Source: Stereocaulon alpinum (Eukaryota; Ascomycota; Lecanoromycetes; Lecanorales; Stereocaulaceae). From it: a DNA stretch of 64,000 nucleotides. The notes beneath the pieces were generated by a model, which worked only from the letters and a program-made list of their open reading frames with translations, searched no databases and was not told the origin of the DNA. The first letter of the stretch is position 1, and every line of letters starts with the position of its first letter. Of the stretch, positions 13,638-25,002 are shown one piece after another. The DNA is taken from positions 124,001 to 188,000 of the forward strand of contig JAEUBA010000042.1 of assembly GCA_018257865.1 (NCBI GenBank). The letters run 5' to 3'. The position numbers were made by a program, and so were the translations under genes.

Positions 13638-14547
13638 GATGGGAAAGGTTATGCTGATTTAATGTAGGATTGATTTGCTGAAGCTGTCATGTGTAAGTAG
13701 AGATGCACCGAGGAAGTAACACGATCGCCGGTAGTGGATAGTGGAGAGCTTCACTGCATCTCAGGTGATTGCTGGTGGGTAGAGGTGTGGAAGGTGGAGA
13801 AGGAAGCTGTTTGCCGACATAGTCTCGTGTTAGAGTACTTCCAATGAATAGTGAATAAGACAATCGAAATGATGAAGCATCAGAATGAATATCAGAGAAG
13901 AAGAGCAGCGATGAGCCGCCTAAGAGGATATGGTGCTTGAGAGCGTGGAAGAAGAGAGCAGAAGAGGGGATCTATCTGAGAGCAACAAGAAAGCGAAGGA
14001 AGAGGTGCAGCTGACGGGGAAAGAACGTAGCCATATATGGCTCTCTGTAGACGTGACAGGCAACTCACGTTTAGTCTGTTTAGTGCTTGCACCTGAACAA
14101 GCAGGAGTGTGATGTTGTTGATGAGAGGAGGTGCGGGCTGAAGCTGTACTGTACATTTGCTTGGCAACAATGCGGGTAGATCGCGCTAGTGAAGCTAGGA
14201 CAAAAGTTGTCAAAGAAGGGTTGAAATATCGGGCGGGGATATTAAACAGCGCGGACTTACCCCCGGTCACTCCACTTTCACGCTTCCTCGAATTGTAAGA
14301 CCGGCCAGAACCGTCTTCCTATTTAGCGGCCAGGATCTCGCGATATTGATCTGAAGATTTCAGGAAGCTTTGCGTCTTGAAAACCTCAGAGAGCCACAGC
14401 AAACGCGCTAAAGGTATGTGAATGCGCCAAATGACTACTTTGCCAGCATGTGGAGACAGTGAAGACTGACTATCTTGAAGACGATGATGCAGAAAAACGA
14501 ATTATAGCTGACTAGATATCACTATTAGATTCGTTCAGTCTGAAACT
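13638..14547. promoter_or_regulatory. Divergent upstream region, ARS2 / TspO
   Basis: This 910-base interval lies between divergent starts and must contain both promoters. A 116-codon open frame on the minus strand (13920-14270) starts only at GTG and is Ser-rich low complexity, so I did not call it. No defined operator or TATA box was recognised. Confidence 0.4.
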
Positions 14548-15338
14548 ATGACGACCCACATCCCATCCCTCACCCTCCCTGGGCAGGTCTTTGCTCAGCC
14601 AGCATCATCCATTCTCCTCCCGATTGCCCTGGGTACCGGCATAGGCTTCTTCATCCGTCGTATGTGGCCTTCACCAGTTTGGCAATCAAACATGCTAAAT
14701 CAGACACGCTTTCTACAGCAAAGGAAACCCAAAACACCTATTTGGCTTTGAAACAACCACCATACCGTCCTCCTCCGCAAGTCTTCGGTCCCGCGTGGAC
14801 AGCTCTGTATGGGCTTATGGGATACGCTGCCTACAGGGCCTGGACTACTGGGATGTCTTCCCTCAATCCTCGCGTTGTGGAGTTGACTAAGGTAAGATTG
14901 TGACCATGTTGAATGTCCAAATCATGAACGCTGATTCGATGGCAAACAAAAGCAAGGCGCAACTCTCTTCACCATTCAACTCGGCCTCAATTTGATCTGG
15001 ATGCCCCTCTTCTTCGGCCTGAAACGCCCCATCGAAGCTACCGCCGACATTACCGTCCTAACTGGAACGGTAGCCTATCTAATCTATATCTGGTCTGGGG
15101 TCGATACCGTTGCTGCATGGTGCATTGCGCCGTACTTGGGCTGGCTGAGCTTTGCCACATATTTGAGTGTGAGTTCCGAACGTGGGGAGTTCACTCCGGG
15201 TGGAATCATGGCTGATCAGGTCAATCGTAGGCTGGCACTGGGTATCTTAACGACTGGAACTTCGCCGATAAGGAGACAAAAATCCCTCCACCAGACAGGG
15301 GCGCAGGAATTGACACCAAGTATGTGAACGAGAAGTAG
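14548..15338 (+). CDS. TspO/MBR family membrane protein (translocator protein)
   Basis: Five-helix membrane protein of the tryptophan-rich sensory/peripheral benzodiazepine receptor family, which binds porphyrins or sterols, in eukaryotes usually in the outer mitochondrial or ER membrane. Four exons: 14548-14659, 14719-14891, 14953-15168 and 15231-15338, giving 202 residues. The joins are strongly supported because they rebuild the family signature: LKQPPYRPPPQVFGPAWTAL in helix I-II, QLGLNLIWMPLFF in helix III, and TYLSAGTGYLNDWN at the end. The introns are 59, 61 and 62 nt with GT-AG borders. The short N-terminal segment SILLPIALGTGIGFF adds the first hydrophobic stretch. The gene converges on the DUF4291 gene. 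The ligand in this fungus is not known. Confidence 0.93.
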
Positions 15339-15562
15339 AAGCTTCCGGCAGGGAATAAAGGGGAGGTCAGATAAGGGAGAATTTTCCATTGTCAGTCGGT
15401 AGGAGTTGCTGATCTCTAGTGTACTAATACCTCATATTGATCTTGACTATCATACTCTTTACTCGAACCTCAACCTTCCCATGAACCCTCTTCTGAGGGG
15501 ACTTACTGTTCTATGAACATCAAATCAACAAAACCATGTCCGCAAACAAGCCCACACCTTCC

Positions 15563-16291
15563 CTACTCTTCCATCCGCAGAACCCTCCTTAACTCCTCCG
15601 GAACCTCATACACCCTCTCCCTCGGCATCAACCCCCTCCTTACCAACTCCTCCACCCCAGCCTCAGGCTCCTCATCAAGCACCCTCTTCATCCCCCTCGC
15701 CATCTCCGTCACATCCTCAATCCCCACCACCCAGTCCTCCGCCCACAACTGACTAACCTTCCCACTAATCCCAATCTGAATACTCCTATACCCCAACGCT
15801 CCAATCCTCACACTCCTCTCCGGATCCCACTGCACCCTCACGCCCTTAACTTTCTGCTCACTGCTCATAGCACCCACAAGATCGTCCGTGACGACTGCTT
15901 GGACCAACAGTGCTCGGAAATGCTCGTGCTTCATTCTTAGAGCTAAAATGCGCTCTTGGCGGGGATCTTTGTATGAGTAGCCGGATCGGTACCTACACGC
16001 GCTCTATTCAACTTTCCGCCGTATGTCATGTGTGCGTAGACACGATCAATCAAAAGGGACAGGAAAGGGGTAAGGGACAAACATCATCCAACACCAACTA
16101 GTCTTAATCCACGTCATTCTCGTCCCCAAGAACTTCGGACTCGCATTCAATCTCTGCGCTTTCACAGCTGGTTCTGCGATTTCGGCGCTGTACGCTTGAT
16201 ATACTGTAATCGTTTCTTCATCGTAGAGAGCACGGATTTGTCTGTGGGGGGTTTCTTGCTCTGTAGCCTTTTTCGTGGACTGGGACGCCAT
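15563..16291 (-). CDS. DUF4291 family protein
   Basis: A 212-residue protein matching the DUF4291 family, found in fungi and bacteria and without a known reaction. Two exons: 16083-16291 and 15563-15992, joined across a 90-nt intron (GTTTGT donor, GTGTAG acceptor). Family features seen are RQIRALYDEETITVYQAY near the N-terminus and the block TRMTWIKTSWCWMMYRSGY, which is completed only by the splice. KDPRQERILAL and VRVQWDPER follow. The length fits the family, and the start MASQSTKK is the only in-frame ATG before the conserved block. There is no signal peptide or membrane segment, so it is probably soluble. The function is not known and I do not propose one. Confidence 0.87.
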
Positions 16292-17332
16292 GATGGTTAA
16301 GCCACGGTTGTGGAGACAGAATAAATTGAGGACCAGGACCAAATCACGGATGCTTGAATACCGTGGGGAAAAAGACTCATATAGTCGTTATGTACGGAGA
16401 GAGCTAGCATGCAGTGTTGACTCATACCTACCTTAGCCTTGTATCCTCCCCTCCCCCTAATACTGCGCCTCGCAAACGTTGCTAAGGATGCATAGCTAAT
16501 CTTCCTCGAATGAAGAATCCAGACCGCGATCACCCAATGCGAAGTCAACGAAGCATATGCACCAGGTACCCATTTGACATAACGGATCTTGTCAAGGCTC
16601 CCCAAGAGGTCTTACCACCCACCTAGTCTCTTGTGCCGCCAAACCCCAGCAATACCAATACTTACATCCACCTCTTAAAACCAACATCACAAACACCGAA
16701 CATTTCTACAGCCAGATATACTACCCACCACCTAGAGTTCCTTCCTCGGGCCTCAATCTACTCAGCCTGGGGTTTAGGCCACAGCCCGGAGGGCTGCGTG
16801 AATTGGCTAGCGCTTTCCGAGCTACAGTAAATGAGAGCCCTGATGAGTGTTAAAGAATTCGGGGGCGGGATGGCTGGCGGAAATCTAAGGTAGCTGTACA
16901 GGGGTCATTGAGGCATGAGTGCATCTGGTTCTTTAGGAGTCCTTTGGATGGATAAAGGCTGTGACTTTTGTGGTGTCAGCAGCTTAGGTGGGTAACGTAA
17001 GAAGACGGCTGCACTAGGTAGCGTCCTGCCTCGCCCTTCCTCTTGGACGCTAGAAATGATGGGGAGCTCTGCATGGTTCGACTTTGGCACTGTTATATTT
17101 AGGGACTTTTGCGTTCTCGTATCAGTCACATGCTAGAGAGCTCGAATATATGCATTATCGAACTCATTAAGCATCCCGCTCTGTCTATTCGATGGGGGTA
17201 TAAAGCGATATACAACGCTAAATGAACAAAGCAGACGCAACGCTTTTCTATCCCATATGCCATTCGATGCCATTCTGACCGATATTGTATCCTGTGAATG
17301 CCCCAACTCTGCCTGTGTGCTCCTCCCCTCCC
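16292..17332. other. Intergenic, nothing supported
   Basis: This is the upstream region of the DUF4291 gene and the 3' flank of the large membrane-protein gene. Short open frames occur, for example a 102-codon minus-strand frame at 16297-16605 that begins MGSLDKIRYVKW. None shows a domain or a convincing splice partner. I see no repeat or RNA gene. Confidence 0.45.
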
Positions 17333-20300
17333 TCATCCAGTCTCCCAATTCTGCCACTTACACGAACACCCCCCAGTCCCACCATCAACACCCCCCGGCC
17401 CACCTTCAGCAGTCGTTATTTTAGTATGTCCAAAAGGTCCCGTATACGGATTTATTAGTTGGCCTCCGAAGTCTCGAGTCTCCGTCTGTATTTTCTTTTG
17501 GCTTGAGTCAATATGCTCTTGGTTATCCATGCCATAGCAGTAGATCATCTTGCTGTTGACATCGCCGCCGTGTCGGTCAATCGTGATCGTTATCGGATAG
17601 GGGAATGAGCCTGGCTGAGTGAAATCGTTGGCGGAGGAACTGGTGATGGTTGTTGTGTTGGTGTTTTGTAAGGAGTTGGTGGTGTTACTGGCTCCAAGAA
17701 GAGATGCTGATTCCCCCTTTCTTGTCCACATTTGCACGAGAAACCGAGTTTGGGCCCAGGTGCAGCGGACTGAGGCTGCATTTTCGTCTGAGCCGCCATT
17801 GTTGTCATCGGGAACCGGTGCGATGTTGCTGGCGCTCGCGTTGAGAGGTGCAGTGGATTTAAGGAAGATGGAGCGGTCAAAATATGTGTAAAAGCCGTAG
17901 TGTTCAGTGTCTAGTCCCTTGTTGTAGAGGCGAAGAGGCTGGTTGGTCGGGTAAGGGTAGAGATTGGCCCCAGCAGCGGTGCCGTTGGGATTGCTGTCCG
18001 GTGGTGGTATTAGACTACCCGTATCAGGGAATTGACCACTACTATTAGTGGAACTGCTGCTACTGGCGCGTTTCACAAGCCGAGCGGGTAATTTGGTGGC
18101 AGATACGAAGCTGATGAAGAAGGGTGTGAAATAGCCATCGAGAGAGCCCACGATTTGATCCGTGGTATTTCCAAGAAAAGTCTGGTCATCAGAACTCGGC
18201 GGCGCCGGATCAGGTGTGTAGGGGTTGTTCCTACCCAACAGATTCCGAATGTCCAGCATGCTGTGGCGTATGAAGCGGCCTGCGCTGGCCGCATTAGCGA
18301 TATGTCCATACGATCTCCTGTTCTCATTCGTTGCATTTTCCGTAGTAGTGTTTGTGGTGGCATTCGTCCCGTTTTGGAAGAGGATCTGCACTCTGAAATT
18401 TGGCTGATTTGGTTGGTTGGGTAGGATACCTTGCTGCTCTTCTTTAGGCACGGCACAACTCCACATTGTCTGCGGCTCCACGCATCCGGAGACCGCGCCG
18501 ACGCTCTGTGGCTGGACTATCGTAGAGAAGCCTGTAGGTATTGGCGGGAATCCTGTCAAGTTCAACCATTGAGATTGAACATCCATCTTGTTCGATTTTC
18601 TTGTCAATGTCATGGCGAGGACTAGGATCAGAATGATCAACAAGACGAGACCCGTCGCTATGGCAATCATGATTCTCTTTTCCTTCTTGTTCTTAGGCTT
18701 AGCGGTTCTGAAGCAATTCCTGCACTTCGGAAACTTTCCAGATTTCTTTTCCCTTGCAGGAAGATCCTTCTCCCAGACCTCCCATGTCCGCGGATCCTTG
18801 ACCCTGTTGCTTGGCTTAGGAGGTGGATACAGATCTGCGAGGGTGACCTGCCCAGGTGGTTTATATTCTTGATCAGCTTCTTGATAGTAAGAATCGCGGT
18901 CTCGGTTGAAATTGCCCCAAGGGGTGATAGGGGTCTTAGGCACGATGACAGGCCCAAGAGGCTTACTACGGACTTCGTCCATTTGTATGGCATCTCTTGG
19001 CGCATGCTTCTGCATCCCGGGACTGATAGGCTCAGGCTCCGCTGGTTGGCCATATCTAGTCTCATACGGTGCCGGAGTATAATCCGGAGGCATAACAGCG
19101 ATGAACCTCTTTGCTGGCTTCTCTCCTCTGGGCGTTTCCTTTTCTGGCGATAAAACTACAGAAGATTGAGGCGGAGGATATTCTTCCTGTGGCAATGGTC
19201 CCTCAATCACCCTTGCCTGCGCCGGCTCCTCTCGCGGCAAAGGGGGTTGAGCAGCTGGCACTGGTTCAGGAGCACGCACAACGGGCGCAATATGAGCTTC
19301 TTGAATCATGGGCGTAGTGTCAAGTTCCTCAATGATTGTAGCCTCGCTCTCAGGTCTAGCTTTTAACTTTGGGGTTATCGCTTCATGGAAAGCGGCGGAA
19401 AACCGGTTCTTGGGTGTCTGGTCGACAGCAAGCAGTTGTGGCGGCTCTTTGTGAGGGTCTTCAGCTGTTCCAAATATTCCGTTTGGGCCAGCATCGACGC
19501 CTCTCGACAAGGCCCCAATTCCAGCTGGTAGAGCGGTGACAGGATCAATCCTCCTTGGCAAACAGATATGATTCTGACACTCAAAGAAAGGCTCCGGGCT
19601 ATGCATCTCGTAGAGGCATGCTTCGTAATACTCTGCTGCTGCTCCAAACCCCTCAGACCCCACAGGCGGAGGTGATGATTTTAGGCCTGGTGGCTGACCA
19701 ATGACAAGAGTGCCCCTGTTTTTGTTTGGATTATCATCTACGTTAAGAGCTCCCTTCTCACATTCGGCCTCCAGAGTCGAGTCTGTCCAGCTAGTATGAC
19801 TACTCCCCGGACCATGCAATTTCGGTGACTCCGGATACGGAGCACGACTCGACTTCTCCAGTTCGCGGTCGCGATCGAATTTGCCGGCATGGAGAGGATC
19901 TTGTTCAGCTAGAGCTGGCTCATGTGATGGACTTGATGAAGGAAGTTTGAATGTCATTGGCGATTTGGGGAAGAAAGGAGATATAATGTGGTTCCACCAG
20001 CCCTGTGAACGACGTCGCGTAGCAAGCGTGTCCATGCTCCCTTGTTTCGTAAGTACTCTCAGCTGCGATTTCGTCGAGTCTTTCCCCCTGGGATTGACTG
20101 GCGTGTCCTCATCCTCGAACACTGTGTAAGTAGACATGACTCTCGAAGGATCGTTCCTCGCGTGCCTATCCATAGTCCGATTTACCTCAGCGTTATGTCT
20201 TCTCGCATCTGGTGGCAGCGGTGGTATGGGCGGAATTGTTGATGAGTTTGTGAACCGCTCATCGGTATGTGGCGGCGGGACTTGAGAATAGACACTCGAG

Positions 20301-21055
20301 GCTGCTCGTTGCCGACTGTGAAACCCCTCTTCTTCGTCTCCGGCAGACCACGGTGCCTGCCCATTCGCCGGAGTAGTCAAAGTGATTGTGGGTGCAATCG
20401 AGGGACGTCTACCGAGCGTACGCTGTTCTTTGATGTACTTTGGCTCTATTGGGGTTGCCTCTGGGCTTGTAGCATGATGATCGAGCTCTTCTGGCGACAC
20501 GGACAAGCCTATGACCACTGCTCGATCTGAGGGAGATAGATTAGAGAATTTGCTCGAAGCACGCGTCAGGTCTCCTATTCGACCCTTTGAGCTAGAGGGC
20601 TTAAGTGACCTCTTCGATTGTTGGTGGCTTAGGGCCAATGTCTCAACAGATGGAGGCATTGGTCGTCCATGTCCTTGCAATGCTAGACCTTGCTCCTGCT
20701 TTATGTTCCGCTCGGCAGCCTTCTGTGCCAGTGTTGGGGGTTTCGAGAAACTTGTAGCGACGTGCAGCCCCTGCCATCGTAGCTTGTTCGAGGTCTTATC
20801 TTGCTTGGTCCCCCACTCACCCTTCGTTGGCTTCGGTGGTGCATACGCCTGGTATCCCGACGCAGGCTGTCCCTGCCCGCCCCCACTCTGTGACAGCTGT
20901 ATCTGATGTTGTGGTGGGCTTCGAGACGCATTGGGTGTGGTGGGTGAGAGGATCTCCTCTCCCATTGGTGAGGAAAAAGGCATTCGTGGGACATTGTTGG
21001 GGGCGAGCTGCAGTCGCTGAGGGGTAGCATTGTTGGGTCGCTGGTTTGATATCAT
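17333..21055 (-). CDS. Large single-pass membrane protein, disordered N-terminus, glycosylated ectodomain
   Basis: A 1240-residue protein read in one exon; I do not recognise a named family. Residues 1 to about 780 are disordered and Pro/Ser-rich, with no signal peptide. A basic stretch (KFPKCRNCFRTAKPKNKKEK) leads into one strong transmembrane helix at about residues 795-818 (IAIATGLVLLIILILVLAM). About 420 residues follow. They carry clustered N-glycosylation sequons (NGTNATTNTTTENAT) and paired cysteines (GCVEPQTMWSC, then GGCSCKW at the end). The positive-inside rule suggests type II topology: a long cytosolic N-terminus and a C-terminal domain in the lumen or outside the cell. It could be a cell-wall or septum-associated sensor or anchor, but that is inference. 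The start has ATG codons further in, so the N-terminus is uncertain by some tens of residues. Confidence 0.8.
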   Translation of the reverse strand: MISNQRPNNATPQRLQLAPNNVPRMPFSSPMGEEILSPTTPNASRSPPQHQIQLSQSGGGQGQPASGYQAYAPPKPTKGEWGTKQDKTSNKLRWQGLHVATSFSKPPTLAQKAAERNIKQEQGLALQGHGRPMPPSVETLALSHQQSKRSLKPSSSKGRIGDLTRASSKFSNLSPSDRAVVIGLSVSPEELDHHATSPEATPIEPKYIKEQRTLGRRPSIAPTITLTTPANGQAPWSAGDEEEGFHSRQRAASSVYSQVPPPHTDERFTNSSTIPPIPPLPPDARRHNAEVNRTMDRHARNDPSRVMSTYTVFEDEDTPVNPRGKDSTKSQLRVLTKQGSMDTLATRRRSQGWWNHIISPFFPKSPMTFKLPSSSPSHEPALAEQDPLHAGKFDRDRELEKSSRAPYPESPKLHGPGSSHTSWTDSTLEAECEKGALNVDDNPNKNRGTLVIGQPPGLKSSPPPVGSEGFGAAAEYYEACLYEMHSPEPFFECQNHICLPRRIDPVTALPAGIGALSRGVDAGPNGIFGTAEDPHKEPPQLLAVDQTPKNRFSAAFHEAITPKLKARPESEATIIEELDTTPMIQEAHIAPVVRAPEPVPAAQPPLPREEPAQARVIEGPLPQEEYPPPQSSVVLSPEKETPRGEKPAKRFIAVMPPDYTPAPYETRYGQPAEPEPISPGMQKHAPRDAIQMDEVRSKPLGPVIVPKTPITPWGNFNRDRDSYYQEADQEYKPPGQVTLADLYPPPKPSNRVKDPRTWEVWEKDLPAREKKSGKFPKCRNCFRTAKPKNKKEKRIMIAIATGLVLLIILILVLAMTLTRKSNKMDVQSQWLNLTGFPPIPTGFSTIVQPQSVGAVSGCVEPQTMWSCAVPKEEQQGILPNQPNQPNFRVQILFQNGTNATTNTTTENATNENRRSYGHIANAASAGRFIRHSMLDIRNLLGRNNPYTPDPAPPSSDDQTFLGNTTDQIVGSLDGYFTPFFISFVSATKLPARLVKRASSSSSTNSSGQFPDTGSLIPPPDSNPNGTAAGANLYPYPTNQPLRLYNKGLDTEHYGFYTYFDRSIFLKSTAPLNASASNIAPVPDDNNGGSDENAASVRCTWAQTRFLVQMWTRKGESASLLGASNTTNSLQNTNTTTITSSSANDFTQPGSFPYPITITIDRHGGDVNSKMIYCYGMDNQEHIDSSQKKIQTETRDFGGQLINPYTGPFGHTKITTAEGGPGGVDGGTGGCSCKWQNWETG

Positions 21056-22242
21056 ATCTCAAGGTAGCATGCTCAATGAGGGGTAGGGCGTGACTGGAGG
21101 GAATCATCTGTCAGCTGAAGCTTGCTAATGTAGATGGCAACTAACTGTGACAGTTGACAGTTACAGTGAAGGTATGCAATGATGTGTCACAAAGGATGTA
21201 TGATCCTATTGACGGTCTCGCTCCGATCACTCTTCGGCTGCCGTGGGTATCATCAACAAGATTTTTACACACAATAAGAGGATTCGTAATGTCTCAATGT
21301 CAGTCGTCAATGGAACAACGAAAGTGTACAGGGTAGCAGGCAGCAAAGAGATGCACAATGTCGTAGCCAGGTCTGAAGCGGTCTCTGGTCAGATCAAAAC
21401 AAATAGGGTAGCGAGTTTCACGATGTCACGATGGAGGGATGAGGAAGAACATTGACGCATTGTCAGCCATTGTTGAAGATCTCATTACCATCTCGTGTGG
21501 ATGAGCCTCGTACCAACCCCAAATTAGCACACCATCAATGATCAAACAGCTCCTGGGCCCTGGAAATGCGGCCGCCTTTTCCGTCTGCAAGTATAGCAAC
21601 ATGAAGCGCTTAACCAACGGAATCTGCTCTTTTGCATGATGATAGGGTACCAAACCATCAGATAGACGCTACTTGAAGGCTGCCGTTATTCTTGTACTGT
21701 TAGCCGCTACAGAGGAGTGCTGCAAGTGGGTAGGAGTGGACGGGAGGGATAGATGAGGTTCGGCGGATCCTCGGAGTCCCGCTAAACCAATCAAGTGCCG
21801 GCCAACGCGAAAACACGACGTCAGGTGATGTAGAGTTAGCGCTTAGGCTCAGAGAGCTATTTTGGGGTATTACAAGTGCTGGCCACGAACGCATAGGGTT
21901 TGGAGGGTCGTGTTTGCTTGTGGAGATGTGGACGCGAGTCATATCGGACTGATTGACGTGGTCGTGATGGTGAACCAAGTCCACAGACCAATCAATTGAT
22001 AACATCCCTTTCAATACATTAGAAATCGGAAAGCTCAGGTATCAAAGAAAGGTCTATAGATTACACACAGACGCCTCGAAATAATCGACTATACCCAGAA
22101 GACATCGTAGGGGCCTCGGAATTCGCCTTTAACCGGCGAAAGTTGATGACCGAGTAAGATGGTCAGCCCAGCTGCAGTCGCAGTGTCAAATAATCGTGTA
22201 TAGTGTCCTCTGGACTCGGAAATAGTATCGCCCCATGTGTGT
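21056..22242. other. Intergenic, nothing supported
   Basis: Upstream region of the large membrane-protein gene and 3' flank of the mannosyltransferase gene. Open frames are short and without domains. No repeat, RNA gene or mobile-element signature was seen. Confidence 0.45.
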
Positions 22243-23896
22243 CTAGCTTTTCACATCTTCGTCCTCTTCTTTCTGCTTCGCAAATTTCATCTTAATGGCC
22301 TTGAAACCGTCGCTGAGGCCGTCCTTGAATTTTTCCCATGGTGTCCTGTTCAGCTTGTTGCTCAGTTCCCTATAATTATACATCTCTCCCCAGCAATCTC
22401 GTCCCCACTCGCATCCCGCCATGTTGACCACAAAATCGCGGTCTCGCTCCGAGTAATGTATCCGAGCATCCTCTCCATTGTCGCTGCAAGCGCCCATTGG
22501 GAAGCTGTTGATCTTCCGCTGCGGAATGAAAGCCGTATGTGGTCTTATCCAGGGCTGATTGATGTACAGATGTTCCAATGCGTCCTGCTCTTTGTGTTCC
22601 CATTCCATGTGTTTCTGCTCGTAACCGACAGGGTCCCACCAGATGTCCAGCAAACGGTCGGTCCAGATGCTGCGGTGGACAAAGAATGACCCAAGATTGA
22701 AGCCACCACAATCCTGTGGTATAACCAGATGGATCGAGTCCTTTCGGCTATTGCCCGTGGGAGAGCGGGCAACGGCATCTAAATGAGGAGATTTGAAGGG
22801 ATGTGAGATGTTGAGCGGGTTGTAGATGTTGATATCGCGGTAAGTATTTCCGGTAAGGTCGTTGAAGATGTGGCTTTGTAATGAGTATGATGGCTCCATG
22901 ATGAAAGTGTTAAGATCTAGCCACCAGAACCTGTTCTCTGGCATCAGCCAAGGTACCAAGACAACGTCAAAGGGGTCTTACCATTCAGCCTTGGGGTACT
23001 TCCGCATGCAATTCCGTATTGTGTCCACTTTCTCCCAGCTCTCTCGCCATTCATGAGCGTATCGTTTCTTGGTGCTCATGTCCACAATCTCCAAATCGTA
23101 ACCCCATTTCTTGGCATACTTCTTCTTATTCCTCACGCTGTCTCTTTCAATAGCCCATTCACGAGGGCCTTTCCACTCCATGACACCTCCTCCTTGATTA
23201 GCTGCTAATATGACGACGTATTTGCTGCCGCCGCCTAACCATGCCGCTCTTCGATACGCTCGATGCAGTGCTGGCACGTGATTAGCATTTGGATGATGGG
23301 GAACAGACAATATACTCACGAGTAACGTAGAACAGGAGATATGCTAAAAACAAACCGAGTACTATGCCAAGTCGTAATCTGAGGCGCCATGCTATTCGTC
23401 CAGCCATTGTAAGGAATCGAACCGTTCTACTTCCGTGAATAGGCGGCCATCTCCCTCGCCCCAGCTTTTCTTTATCCGAAAAATCCCTTCGCCCTCCCAT
23501 ACTGAATGTAGGCAAGCTCGTGGATATTTTTCTTGCGTGTCTTGAGAAGAAGCCATTGTTCCTCGTCGAAAATGATGGGTATCCTTTGACCTCTTCGCTT
23601 CGCGCTTTTGCTGAAGCCCAGGTCACGTTGTCGCTGCTCGTAGCTGCTGATCCATTCTCTGGTACATCCCCGTACGTCTTCCTAGGACTCGATTTCCCAC
23701 TCATGTTATCATAAGGGGTAGTCAGCCCAGGACTCGCCCACCCTCCTCCTCCCCTTGGTGACGGCGACCTGGATAATGACATGGTATTATGGAGCGGTGT
23801 GCCAGGTATAGGTGGTAGCGAGTGGGGAGTACCCGTCGGGAGCCCCGACGAGGACCCTGTACGTTGAACCGATGGGCGCTGATGCTGTGTATTCAA
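22243..23896 (-). CDS. GT34 alpha-1,6-mannosyltransferase, MNN10-like
   Basis: Golgi glycosyltransferase of family GT34 (Gma12/Mnn10), which extends N-glycan mannan as part of the mannan polymerase complex in yeast. Three exons: 23320-23896, 22982-23270 and 22243-22930, giving 517 residues. The N-terminal 165 residues are Ser/Gly/Pro-rich and cytosolic. A signal anchor follows (LRLGIVLGLFLAYLLFYV). The catalytic domain begins SKYVVILAANQGGG. The splice into exon 3 rebuilds KAEWFWWLDLNTFIMEPSY. Here the metal-site position reads D-L-N rather than D-x-D. IPQDCGGFNLGSFFVHRS and NMAGCEWGRDC are further family blocks. The tail is acidic and Lys-rich. It resembles Mnn10 more than Mnn11 by overall pattern, but I cannot separate them with certainty without alignment. 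Confidence 0.9.
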
Positions 23897-25002
23897 CGAA
23901 GGCGGTGGCTTTGTTGTCGACGACGTGCGCCGTCGACGTTGCGTTGTCTGAGTTGAGGCCGGAGAAGCCAGATTGTTTGCTTCGTTGATCGTAGAAGGCT
24001 GTTCGCAGTCCTATCAAAGGATGGATTATGTCTGGCGAGTAGGTAGGCCGAACAATGAACGGGGAACGGGAAGAGGTATGTGCAGGAATGGTGGTGCAAC
24101 GCAGGAGTGATGATCGCTGTTGGATCAGAATTATGCAAGTAAAAAGGTAGAGAAAGTAGAGACAGTAGACGTCGTCGACAGTCCTTATGGTCCAGGACAA
24201 TTGATCTGGTGTCTTTTTCGTTGGTCGGATTGACGAACCCTTATTCGACCTAGCGACCAGGGGTAGCAAATTTGGGCCTAGTGCTAGAACCCCCAGCCCC
24301 CCTACTCAGAGCCTAAGATAGGCGCGGGTAACCCAAATATCTCCCTCACCTTCGCGAAGTTCCTGATGGCGACAAATACTGAGACGATGGCAGTGATGAG
24401 AGATTAAGGTAGAGAATTAAAGGGTCTTCCAAGAGCTGCTCGCTGACTGTACGGACATGGCACAGAAACGTGCCAATCATCTCAAGACTCCAAGAGCGGA
24501 AACTGATTATGCATGTCCACAAAATTGTGTCTTGGCGGTGGGGTATAAGAGATTAGGAGGCGGCTCGAAACGGTAGCCGGACTGATAGTGTGTTGGTTTC
24601 AGATGGATTACTGTTACGTGGTACTGCATGTGCAATTCGCACCATTGTGGTCATCATTGAATATTCTACACCTTTATCCACTGCCATACTCACAATGCTG
24701 CCCGTCATCGCCAGCCCAAACTCGCCTCCAAAGCATCATGACTGTGACCGAGCCCGAAGACTAGATGTAGATGCATCGCTATTGTCTAAGCCGAATAAGC
24801 AAACATCCTCGATGACCCCCAAACACCTTGCTCAATTATGATCGTCAACGCCAAATCGGGTATCGCCACCAACGTTCTCATAGGCTTCAACAACGCCGCA
24901 TCAATTGAACAAGACCGGTACACCGGTCCTTGAGGCAAAGCGTGTTATTCCCTGACAGATCCATTAACAGAATGTACCTAGTGATAGGGGATCTCGAATA
25001 GC
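23897..25002. other. Intergenic, upstream of mannosyltransferase
   Basis: Contains the 5' flank of the mannosyltransferase gene and the 3' flank of the E2-like gene. An open frame at 23893-24269 (-) overlaps the start region and is likely 5' UTR. A short C-rich tract lies near 24285-24305. No gene is supported. Confidence 0.4.

Noticed and set aside
13892..14270. Open frames between the ARS2 and tspO genes on the minus strand
   Set aside because: The longest begins only at GTG, is Ser/Thr low complexity and lies in the divergent promoter region.
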